DNA of 44,699 bases. Origin: an uncultured Treponema sp. (GTDB taxonomy: Bacteria; Spirochaetota; Spirochaetia; Treponematales; Treponemataceae). The first letter of the stretch is position 1; each line of letters starts with the position of its first letter. The translations under genes were made by a program, and so were the position numbers. Below, in pieces: positions 6,933 through 13,830 of the stretch. The notes under the pieces were generated by a model. It searched no databases and was not told where the DNA came from. It saw only the letters and a list, made by a program, of their open reading frames with translations. The stretch spans positions 110,223 through 154,921 of the forward strand of contig CAJUBD010000008.1 in NCBI GenBank assembly GCA_910584475.1. Direction: 5' to 3'.

Positions 6933-9236
6933 CTATGTGTCAATCTCCGCGTTGCTCAAAAGATGCTTTTCAATGAATTCGCGACGTTCGGGCGTGTTTT
7001 TGCCCATGTAGAAGCCCAGAAGTTTCGGCACGGTCTTCAACTGGCTGATTTCCACTGGGGTCAAGTGCATTGTCTCGCCCTGAATGAACTGGCTGAATTC
7101 CGTGGGATTGATTTCGCCCAATCCTTTGAAGCGCGATGTTTCCGCGCTCTTTCCCAACTTCGCCTGCGCCGCGTCGCGCTCCGCCTCGCTATAGCAATAA
7201 ATGTTTTCCTTTTTGTTGCGCACTCTAAAAAGCGGGGTTTCCAAAATGAACACGCGGCCGCTTGTCACGAGTTCTTCGAAATATCCGAGGAAAAAAGTCA
7301 TCACCAAATTGCGGATGTGGTAGCCGTCGTTGTCCGCGTCGGTGGCGATTACAATCTTCGCGTATTTTAAATTCGCCACGTCGTTTTCGATTCCCAGCGC
7401 CATCATCAGCTGGTAAAGCTCGTCGTTCTTGTAAATGTCGCTTTGCTTTTTACCGTACATGTTTTCAGGCTTTCCGCGCAAAGAAAAAATCGCCTGGTAG
7501 GAAGAGTCGCGCGAATGCGTCATCGTTCCAGAAGCCGAATCTCCCTCGGTGATGAAAATCATAGAGTTCGCGCCTTTTTCTCCGTCCGAAACGTGGAACT
7601 TGCAATCTTTGAGCTTCGGAATTCTTATGCTGATTTTTTTCGCGGCTTCCTTCGCCTTCGTTTTTACCGCGCTCAATTCCGTGCGCAACTTTTCGTTCGT
7701 CTGAATTTTTTCCTTTATCTTCGCGGCGGCTTGCGGGTTGTGATGAAGCCAGTCGATCAGCGCGGCCTGCACTTCGCCCACAATCCATTGTCGCACGTCC
7801 GTGTTTCCGAGCTTGTTTTTCGTCTGGCTTTCAAAAATCGGATCTTTTACTTTTACCAAGACCGCGCTCGCCATTCCTTCGCGCACGTCTTCCGCGCGAA
7901 AACTTTCCTGATAAAAATCGTTGATGCCTTTGACGAAGCCTTCCTTGAACGCGTTGAGGTGGGTGCCGCCGTCCGCCGTGTACTGTCCGTTCACGAAAGA
8001 AAAATGATTTTCGCCGTAGCCGTTCGTATGAGTGAACGCGAACTTTATTTGCTTGCCGACGCAACTTCCGATTGGGTACAGACTTTCGCCCTCGATTTCG
8101 TTGTTGAGCAAGTCGAACAGACCGTTTGAACTTTTGAATTCCTTTCCGTTCAGATGCAGCGAAAGACCCTCGTTCAAATATGCGTAGTTCCAAATTCTCT
8201 TTTCCACGAATTCCATATTGTAAGAGTACTTTCCGAAAATTTCCTCGTCCGGAACAAATTCAAAATAAGTGCCGTTCGGCTGCTTTTCCTTGAGATGTCC
8301 TTTTCGTTCCTTGACCAATTTTCCGCGCTCAAAAATCGCTTCGGCGCAGTCGCCGTCGCGCACGGAAACCACGCGGAAATACGAGGAAAGCGCGTTCACC
8401 GCCTTCGTGCCCACGCCGTTCATTCCCACCGAAAATTGGAAAACGTCGTCATTGTATTTCGCGCCCGTATTGATTTCGCTCACGCAGTCCACGACTTTGC
8501 CCAGCGGAATTCCGCGCCCGTAGTCGCGCACTTTTACGCGGTTGTCCTTGAGCGCGACGTCGATTCGCTTGCCGAATCCCATGATGTATTCGTCTATTGA
8601 ATTGTCGATGACTTCCTTCAGCAAAACATAAATTCCGTCGTTTTGGTTCGAGCCGTCGCCGAGCCGTCCTATGTACATTCCCGAACGAAGGCGGATGTGC
8701 TCAAGCGCGTCCAAATGCTGTATTTGGCTTTCGTCATAAGTCGCAGATTTCGCAGTAGAAGGCTGCTTGACGGACTTGCTTTGTACGCTTGGCGTTGCCT
8801 TTGCGGCCGCAGACTTCAAGGACGAAGTTTGCCTGACAAGCCCGCCTTGCGGATTTGCTTTCGCCGATGAAATTGAATTTTTGGACGCGGCTTTTTTTGC
8901 CACAGGAGAAGTCGCGCTTTTCGCTGGCGTGGACTTTTTTTGCGAAGTCGAAGAGAGCGAAGCCTCTGGTTTTTGAGAAACCGTTTTTGGTGAAGAATCA
9001 TTGTTTTTCAAGGCCGTGCCTTGATTGGCAGATTTTTTCGCCGCACTTTTCCGTGGGGTTTTCGCAAGCGAATTTTTTTCGCCTTCTTTAGATTTTGATT
9101 TCGTTTTCGAAACGGGTTCCGCCTTTTTGGAAACGGCGGCTCTCGCCGAAGATGCGGCATTTTTTGAAGCCGCGTTTTGCACGGCGAGCTTTTTTGAAGT
9201 TTCTTTCGCCGCCGAATTATTTGACTTTCCACCCAT
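6933..9236 (-). CDS. parE: DNA topoisomerase IV subunit B (ParE-type) with Lys/Ala/Ser-rich N-terminal extension
   Basis: The ATPase subunit of a type IIA topoisomerase. The core has the GHKL motifs (EVIDNSIDEYIMGFGKR; DYGRGIPLGK; VGMNGVGTKAVNALS), the transducer region, and the TOPRIM domain (ITEGDSASG ... ATDADNDGYHIRNL). Ahead of the conserved start (YDESQIQHLDALEHIRLRSG) lies an extension of about 166 residues made almost entirely of Lys, Ala, Ser, Pro and Thr, resembling histone H1 tails and probably disordered and DNA-binding. A sigma70 promoter ends 8 bases before the ATG at 9236, so the message may be leaderless. The codons of the extension are in frame and free of stops, and the promoter sits before it, so I take it as genuinely translated. 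Confidence 0.9.
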   Translation of the reverse strand: MGGKSNNSAAKETSKKLAVQNAASKNAASSARAAVSKKAEPVSKTKSKSKEGEKNSLAKTPRKSAAKKSANQGTALKNNDSSPKTVSQKPEASLSSTSQKKSTPAKSATSPVAKKAASKNSISSAKANPQGGLVRQTSSLKSAAAKATPSVQSKSVKQPSTAKSATYDESQIQHLDALEHIRLRSGMYIGRLGDGSNQNDGIYVLLKEVIDNSIDEYIMGFGKRIDVALKDNRVKVRDYGRGIPLGKVVDCVSEINTGAKYNDDVFQFSVGMNGVGTKAVNALSSYFRVVSVRDGDCAEAIFERGKLVKERKGHLKEKQPNGTYFEFVPDEEIFGKYSYNMEFVEKRIWNYAYLNEGLSLHLNGKEFKSSNGLFDLLNNEIEGESLYPIGSCVGKQIKFAFTHTNGYGENHFSFVNGQYTADGGTHLNAFKEGFVKGINDFYQESFRAEDVREGMASAVLVKVKDPIFESQTKNKLGNTDVRQWIVGEVQAALIDWLHHNPQAAAKIKEKIQTNEKLRTELSAVKTKAKEAAKKISIRIPKLKDCKFHVSDGEKGANSMIFITEGDSASGTMTHSRDSSYQAIFSLRGKPENMYGKKQSDIYKNDELYQLMMALGIENDVANLKYAKIVIATDADNDGYHIRNLVMTFFLGYFEELVTSGRVFILETPLFRVRNKKENIYCYSEAERDAAQAKLGKSAETSRFKGLGEINPTEFSQFIQGETMHLTPVEISQLKTVPKLLGFYMGKNTPERREFIEKHLLSNAEIDT

Positions 9237-9244
9237 AACTTGCA

Positions 9245-9273
9245 ATTATAACATAGGGTCATTTTTTTTGCAA
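9245..9273 (-). promoter_or_regulatory. Promoter of parE
   Basis: On the minus strand, -35 TTGCAA (9273-9268), a 17-bp spacer and a perfect -10 TATAAT (9250-9245). Only 8 bases separate the -10 from the parE ATG, so transcription should begin one or two bases before, or at, the start codon. Confidence 0.75.
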
Positions 9274-9349
9274 GCGTGATTTTCTTGTATCAATTTTCTT
9301 GGCATCACGGAAATCAATTTTCAAATAGACTACCTGCGATGCGACGCAA

Positions 9350-9396
9350 GCGTCGCATCGACCGTCCTTGAACAAGTCGATTTTTTTTGCTAAAAT
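9350..9396 (+). promoter_or_regulatory. argS promoter and upstream hairpin
   Basis: -35 TTGAAC (9368-9373), a 17-bp spacer and -10 TAAAAT (9391-9396); the argS ATG follows after 5 bases, so a leaderless message is expected. Just upstream (about 9338-9361) is a perfect hairpin, GATGCGACG-CAAG-CGTCGCATC, in the divergent parE-argS interval. It could be a protein-binding site or transcript insulator. Confidence 0.7.
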
Positions 9397-9401
9397 GAAT
9401 T

Positions 9402-11258
9402 ATGGACACAAAAGAACAAATCCGCGCGGCGGTTGCCGCGGCGTTGAACCAGTTGAAGGCAGAGAAAAATATTCAAGCGGAGAAAATACAGGCGAGCGCG
9501 CTCACGCTTGAAACGCCACCAGACCCGAAAATGGGTGACATTGGAATTCCGCTTTTTTCGTTCGCGAAGATTTTTCGGATCGCGCCGCCGCAGATTTCCG
9601 AAGGCGTAGTTCAGATTTTGCGCGGAGCGGATTCAATTGAATGCGAAATCCCCGATGGCAACAAAGTCGAAATAAAGATTTCCTCGCTCGGAGAAATATT
9701 GAACGCAGGTCCTTATGTCAATTTCAAACTGAACAAGGCGAGCGAGACTTTTGCGATTCTGGAAAAAATCGCAGAGCAAAAAGAAAGTTACGGCTCGCTT
9801 GACGCGGCGGGAAATATGCCTCTTTCGGGACAGCGAATCATGCTTGAGTTCTCAAGCCCGAACACGAACAAGCCGCTCCACCTCGGACACATGCGGAACG
9901 ACGCGCTCGGCGAAAGCGTCTCTCGGATTTTGAAAAAGGCGGGCGCGGAAGTTTTCAAGGTAAACATCATAAACAATCGCGGAATCCACATTTGCAAGAG
10001 CATGCTCGCGTACAAAATGTTTCACGAAGCGGCGGGCGACACCCCCTCCTCGCTCGGAATGAAGGGCGACCATTTCGTGGGCAAATGCTATGTGGAATAC
10101 GACAAATATTCAAAGGAACATCCCGAAGAAAACCTGCAAGGCAAGGCGGAAGAAATGCTCGTCGCTTGGGAAAAAGGCGACGCTGAAGTCCGCGCGCTTT
10201 GGCAGAAAATGAACGAATGGACGCTGGACGGAATCAAGCAGACTTACGGGCGCACAGGCGTTTCGTTCGACAAGCTTTATTTTGAAAGCGACACCTATCT
10301 CAAAGGAAAAGACGAAATCGAGCGCGGACTTGAAAAAGGAATTTTCTTCAAGGCTCAGGACGGCTCAGTGCGTGTTGACATAACCGAAGCCGTGGGAAAA
10401 GGCAAGGATGGCGAGGATCATGAAAAAGTTTTGCTCCGAAGCGACGGCACTTCGGTATACATCACGCAGGACATCGGCACGGCGATCGCGCGGCACAACG
10501 ACTGGCCGTTCAACCAAATGATTTACGTCGTGGCGACCGAACAGAATTTTCATTTTAAAACATTGTTCTACATTTTGAAAAAACTCGGATTTGAATGGGC
10601 GCAAAAACTTTACCATTTGTCTTACGGCTTGGTGAACCTGCCGAGCGGAAGAATGAAAAGCCGCGAGGGAACAGTTGTTGACGCTGACGATTTGATTGAC
10701 AATTTGCATTCGGCGGCTTTGGAAGAAATCCGGCAAAAAGGGCGAGACAAGGATTTGGCGGACGCCGACGACGTGGCGGAAAAAATCGCGCTTTCCGCGC
10801 TGCATTATTATTTGCTTCAAGCCACGCCGATAAAGGACATGCTTTTCAATCCGGAAGAATCGCTTTCGTTCAACGGAAACACAGGCCCCTACCTGCAATA
10901 TGTGACGGCGAGGATTTCTTCGATTTTGGAAAAAGCGAAGGCGGAGGGAATCGAAGGCGAAGTGAGCGAAGAGGCGGCGGCACTTCTTTCTGGCGGCGAC
11001 GAATGGGAACTTGCAAAGCAGCTCGGCGCGTTCCCAGAAACCGTCTGCAAGGCGGCGCAGAACTTCGATCCCAGTTTGGTGGCGGCGTTCCTTTACGACA
11101 CGGCAAAACTTTTCAGCAAGTTCTACCAGAACTGCCCGATTGTGAACGCGGAAACAAAGCCGCTCGCCCGCGCAAGGCTCGCGCTCGCACAAAGCACGCT
11201 CGCCGTGATGAAAAGCGCGATGGACTTAGTGCTCGTGCCTTTCTTGGAGAAGATGTAA
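9402..11258 (+). CDS. argS: Arginyl-tRNA synthetase
   Basis: A class I aminoacyl-tRNA synthetase of 618 residues that charges tRNA-Arg. The HIGH motif is SSPNTNKPLHLGHMRND at about residues 148-164, and the KMSKS-equivalent loop is GRMKSREGTV near residue 416. The N-terminal Add-1-like domain (residues 1-115) precedes the catalytic core, and the C-terminal DALR anticodon-binding domain includes NTGPYLQYVTARISSIL and ends near LVLVPFLEKM. The length is usual for the longer ArgS subclass. No ribosome-binding site is visible, which fits the leaderless promoter at 9368-9396. Confidence 0.95.
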   Translation: MDTKEQIRAAVAAALNQLKAEKNIQAEKIQASALTLETPPDPKMGDIGIPLFSFAKIFRIAPPQISEGVVQILRGADSIECEIPDGNKVEIKISSLGEILNAGPYVNFKLNKASETFAILEKIAEQKESYGSLDAAGNMPLSGQRIMLEFSSPNTNKPLHLGHMRNDALGESVSRILKKAGAEVFKVNIINNRGIHICKSMLAYKMFHEAAGDTPSSLGMKGDHFVGKCYVEYDKYSKEHPEENLQGKAEEMLVAWEKGDAEVRALWQKMNEWTLDGIKQTYGRTGVSFDKLYFESDTYLKGKDEIERGLEKGIFFKAQDGSVRVDITEAVGKGKDGEDHEKVLLRSDGTSVYITQDIGTAIARHNDWPFNQMIYVVATEQNFHFKTLFYILKKLGFEWAQKLYHLSYGLVNLPSGRMKSREGTVVDADDLIDNLHSAALEEIRQKGRDKDLADADDVAEKIALSALHYYLLQATPIKDMLFNPEESLSFNGNTGPYLQYVTARISSILEKAKAEGIEGEVSEEAAALLSGGDEWELAKQLGAFPETVCKAAQNFDPSLVAAFLYDTAKLFSKFYQNCPIVNAETKPLARARLALAQSTLAVMKSAMDLVLVPFLEKM

Positions 11259-11302
11259 TTGCGAAGCGAAGCAATGAATAGTTGACAGTGAATAGTTAAT
11301 AT
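11259..11302. repeat. Short dispersed repeat after argS
   Basis: AATGAATAGTTGACAGTGAATAGTTAATATT is a variant of the AATAGTTAATAATGAATATTG repeat at 4741-4780, 4862-4901 and (diverged) 27566-27590. Here it abuts the truncated BrnA-like gene, as if its arrival or an associated deletion removed the gene's 5' half. Confidence 0.55.
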
Positions 11303-11440
11303 TTGAGGAAGCCACAGAAAAAGGTTTTGAGCATCCGCCTTGACGCTGACATTTTGGACGCATTCCGCAAAAGCAGAAAAGGCTGGCAAACTCGCGTGAA
11401 CAATTTGCTTCGCCAAGCGGTCATTGGCGGGCAGCTGTGA
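11303..11440 (+). pseudogene. C-terminal remnant of a BrnA-type antitoxin
   Basis: The frame ending at TGA 11438-11440 reads KKVLSIRLDADILDAFRKS then GKGWQTRVNNLLRQAV in essence (the sequence has RKGWQTRVNN). This is the ribbon-helix-helix end of BrnA antitoxins, which autorepress the brnTA operon. Only about 45 residues remain; the acidic N-terminal half and any ATG are missing, and an in-frame stop lies at 11297. No BrnT toxin is adjacent. I judge it to be a decayed relic, although a TTG at 11303 could in principle start a minimal RHH peptide. Confidence 0.7.
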
Positions 11441-11477
11441 AATTCTGAAAACTCATCTTCTCTCTTTTTGCGCTCTA

Positions 11478-11506
11478 TTGACAAAGCGGCGTTTTCTGCA
11501 TATAAT
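11478..11506 (+). promoter_or_regulatory. Consensus sigma70 promoter upstream of the accessory cluster
   Basis: Perfect -35 TTGACA (11478-11483), 17-bp spacer, perfect -10 TATAAT (11501-11506). It points at the short ORF at 11513 with its poly-C tract and then at the RipA-like gene at 11697. This is the strongest promoter in the window by match to consensus. Confidence 0.85.
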
Positions 11507-11512
11507 GAAAAT

Positions 11513-11572
11513 ATGCGCTTGCAATTCACAGAAAAAAGCCAAACCTCTCTACCCCCCCCCATACATGCGTAG
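11513..11572 (+). CDS. Possible leader peptide containing a 9-C tract
   Basis: An ATG lies 6 bases after the consensus -10, so it would be at or near +1. As written the frame gives 19 residues (MRLQFTEKSQTSL-PPP-IHA) and stops at TAG 11570. The three prolines are encoded by a run of nine Cs (11552-11560). With one extra C the frame stays open to TAA at 11704-11706, overlapping the ATG of the next gene at 11697. I do not recognise the peptide; it may be a phase-variable leader or simply untranslated. Confidence 0.3.
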   Translation: MRLQFTEKSQTSLPPPIHA

Positions 11573-11696
11573 CGCAATCTCGTGAAAAAGACTCAATAGC
11601 AAACAATACAATTTCTCAAATTTGTCCGAAATCGCAAATTAAGCATATTGGAAAACTGACATTTTCTTCGTCGCTGAAAAATAAGGGAGAGATTCC

Positions 11697-12443
11697 ATGC
11701 GCATAACGAAGGACTTGTTCAGCTCAAAAAGCGAATACGAAAGCCGATTGAAAATCACTCCTGAAAAGACCACCACCACAATAACAGTTTACGACGCGAC
11801 TGGAAGCATAATTTCTTCAAGGACCATCGAAAAGGAAACAACAAAAGGCAGGTTCTCCGAAGCCGCGTACAAAGAAGCGGCCGAAAACCGCCGCTTTGAA
11901 ATCCAAATGTATTGGCATCGCGCGGCGTACTTTTGGGCGTTCATCGTTTCAATTTACACGGCGTTCTTTTTTATCAGTGCCAATGCCAATGGCGGCAAGG
12001 ACGACGCGAACATTCCACACTCACATTTGATACGACTCGGGCTTGCGTTCTTGGGATTTTTGTTTTGCGCTGGATTTTACCTCGTGAATGTCGGCTCGAA
12101 GCAATGGATAAAGAACTTGGAATATCACGAAGGGCTTTTGGAAGACGAATTCGCCGGCAAACTTTACAAGACTTATTTTTACGACACCGAAAAAAGTTTT
12201 TCCGTTTCCAAAATCAACGAATGGCTTTGCCTCGCGCTTATCTTTGCAAGCGGCGCGTTTTTCGTCTTGCAGCTTGTTGACTGCATACAAAAATGGTTTG
12301 CACCTTGTCCCGCGCTCTGCTTCGCGCTTTTTGCGGCTTCAATTGCGTTTCTTGCGATTTTCCTGCGCTTCGCAAAGTCGCGCCTTATGGGAAACAACGA
12401 AGCAAAACAAGAATTGAATTTCAAGAGGGCGGAATATGAGTAA
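11697..12443 (+). CDS. RipA-like multi-pass membrane protein, copy 1
   Basis: A 248-residue protein. The cytoplasmic N-terminus (about residues 1-75) includes an amphipathic helix ending RRFEIQMYWHRAAYFWAF. Two hydrophobic segments follow (about 77-95 and 105-125), then the conserved block GSKQWIKNLEYHEGLLED, a soluble loop (SFSVSKINEW), and two more hydrophobic segments near 180-200 and 205-222. The FxWRxxxFWxF and GSKxWxxNxExHxxLLE pattern resembles proteins annotated as RipA family octameric membrane proteins; that resemblance is from memory. A good Shine-Dalgarno (GGGAGAG) precedes the ATG. It overlaps the next gene by 8 bases. It is a paralogue of the gene at 17379-18068. Confidence 0.75.
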   Translation: MRITKDLFSSKSEYESRLKITPEKTTTTITVYDATGSIISSRTIEKETTKGRFSEAAYKEAAENRRFEIQMYWHRAAYFWAFIVSIYTAFFFISANANGGKDDANIPHSHLIRLGLAFLGFLFCAGFYLVNVGSKQWIKNLEYHEGLLEDEFAGKLYKTYFYDTEKSFSVSKINEWLCLALIFASGAFFVLQLVDCIQKWFAPCPALCFALFAASIAFLAIFLRFAKSRLMGNNEAKQELNFKRAEYE

Positions 12444-12974
12444 GAAAGACGATATGAGCAAGGCTGTGATTGCGATATGCGGAACGGTGCTGGCTTTGTT
12501 CTACGCGGCGGCGAGATTTGGAGGGATTTGCGTGATGAAGAATTGTTGCTTTGTGACTGTTGTGATAACTGCAATATTATTTGTTGGCTCTGTCGTTGTG
12601 TATTGTTGCGATAGTTCTTGCAATAATTCTGAAAGCAACTTTTGCATGGACTATTCAAAACTGTATAAGACAGCAGATGAATGGAACAAGGCATATTGGA
12701 TTGACATTTCAAATGCTGGAAAGAAAGTTCCCTGCGGAAAAACTATTTGTATGTAAAAGATGATGTTGACTTTTCAAAAGTGGATTTTGAAACACCAGGA
12801 AATATCGAAGAAATCCATTTTTGTGCGCCAAGATTGGCGATTTCTGTAGAACAAGCGCAAAAATTGAAACACGCGAAGATTTTTCTCGATGACGGAAAAT
12901 CTTGCATTGAGATAAAATATTCAACTAACAAAAGTGCAACCAATAGGGTTGGCGCTGGCGAAGGCATTGATTGA
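12436..12974 (+). pseudogene. Small two-TM protein gene, frameshifted (paralogue of 18065-18595)
   Basis: The 5' part (12436-12756) encodes two hydrophobic segments (AVIAICGTVLALFYAAARF; FVTVVITAILFVGSVVVY) and then a soluble region, but stops early. The continuation is in another frame (about 12735-12974): VDFETPGNIEEIHFCAPRL ... KIFLDDGKSCIEI. Joined, the halves give about 179 residues, matching the 176-residue protein at 18065-18595 in length, TM layout (LALFY...GG against LAFLYG...GG) and C-terminal motif (FCAPRL...AKIFLDDGKSCIEI against FACAEP...VRIILCNGNSLKI). The shift lies between 12705 and 12762. The first ATG overlaps the preceding stop by 8 bases, as in the other module. Confidence 0.65.
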
Positions 12975-13067
12975 CTGAAATTACATTTGATATGTTTGAC
13001 AAGTTTTTCTTTAATTTGGCAATTGCTTTCGTATGAAAGTAAATATATTAATTTTAAGGAGTTCGTT

Positions 13068-13760
13068 ATGAAACGAGCATTTTTATTCTTCGCGGCGATT
13101 TTTGCCGTAGTAACCGTAAGTGCGCAAAGTGAATTGGATGAAGAAAAGCCAAAACTTGAGCAGTCGGTATCGGAAGAGATGAAGTCTTTGCAAACGGCAT
13201 ATTCCCTTGCGGAATACGGCTATGCGAACACTTCTTCTTCTGCGCTTATCGGTGCGGCTGAAATCCTTGCGCAAATTCCGACTCAGGAACTCGGCATAAC
13301 TCCGGAACAGAAAGGAGAAAAAGCCGAAAGTGAAAAGCCCGCAAGCGAAAGCGGATTCACCGCAGAAAAACTTCTTGAAGACGGAAAGAAATTTGCCGGC
13401 AAAGACAAGACTATGCTTCAGTGGGCGGCAAAGGTGGAAAAGTGGCTGAAGAAAAGCGGAACGCGCGGCGCGGTAGGCGGACCGAAATATGACTATAGTT
13501 TTGCATATGGCTATAATGGAACTACACGATATAAGATTCCGTTCTATGCGGGACGGTTTGCGGAAGTCATGGTGCGCTCTATCGATTATGCAGATTTGGA
13601 CTTGTATATTTACGATGAGAATTGGAACTTAATCACAAAAGACACAAGTTACAACTTGGGATGCTATGCTAGTTTTGTTCCAAAATGGACTGGTTCTTTT
13701 TGGATTGTCATAAAGAACACATCCCCATGGGACTGCTGCTACGGAATGTTCACAAACTAA
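13068..13760 (+). CDS. Secreted protein with C-terminal PPC-like beta-sandwich
   Basis: 230 residues from the ATG at 13068, chosen because AAGGAG lies 7 bases upstream and a signal peptide (MKRAFLFFAAIFAVVTVSAQ) follows at once. A helical, charged region (about 25-150) precedes a C-terminal domain (about 150-230) with the pattern RYKIPFYAGRFAEVMV ... DLDLYIYDENWNLI ... WTGSFWIVIKNTS. That pattern resembles bacterial pre-peptidase C-terminal (PPC) domains, which accompany secreted proteases. It lies 70 bases before the TPR-CHAT protease gene, so a substrate, chaperone or targeting role is a reasonable guess. The PPC call is by pattern only. Confidence 0.65.
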   Translation: MKRAFLFFAAIFAVVTVSAQSELDEEKPKLEQSVSEEMKSLQTAYSLAEYGYANTSSSALIGAAEILAQIPTQELGITPEQKGEKAESEKPASESGFTAEKLLEDGKKFAGKDKTMLQWAAKVEKWLKKSGTRGAVGGPKYDYSFAYGYNGTTRYKIPFYAGRFAEVMVRSIDYADLDLYIYDENWNLITKDTSYNLGCYASFVPKWTGSFWIVIKNTSPWDCCYGMFTN

Positions 13761-13830
13761 ATTTTCAAAGCTTGCGGAATTTATATGCATTCAAAGAGTG
13801 CAAAAATTTCCGCAAGTTAAGGATTTCAAA

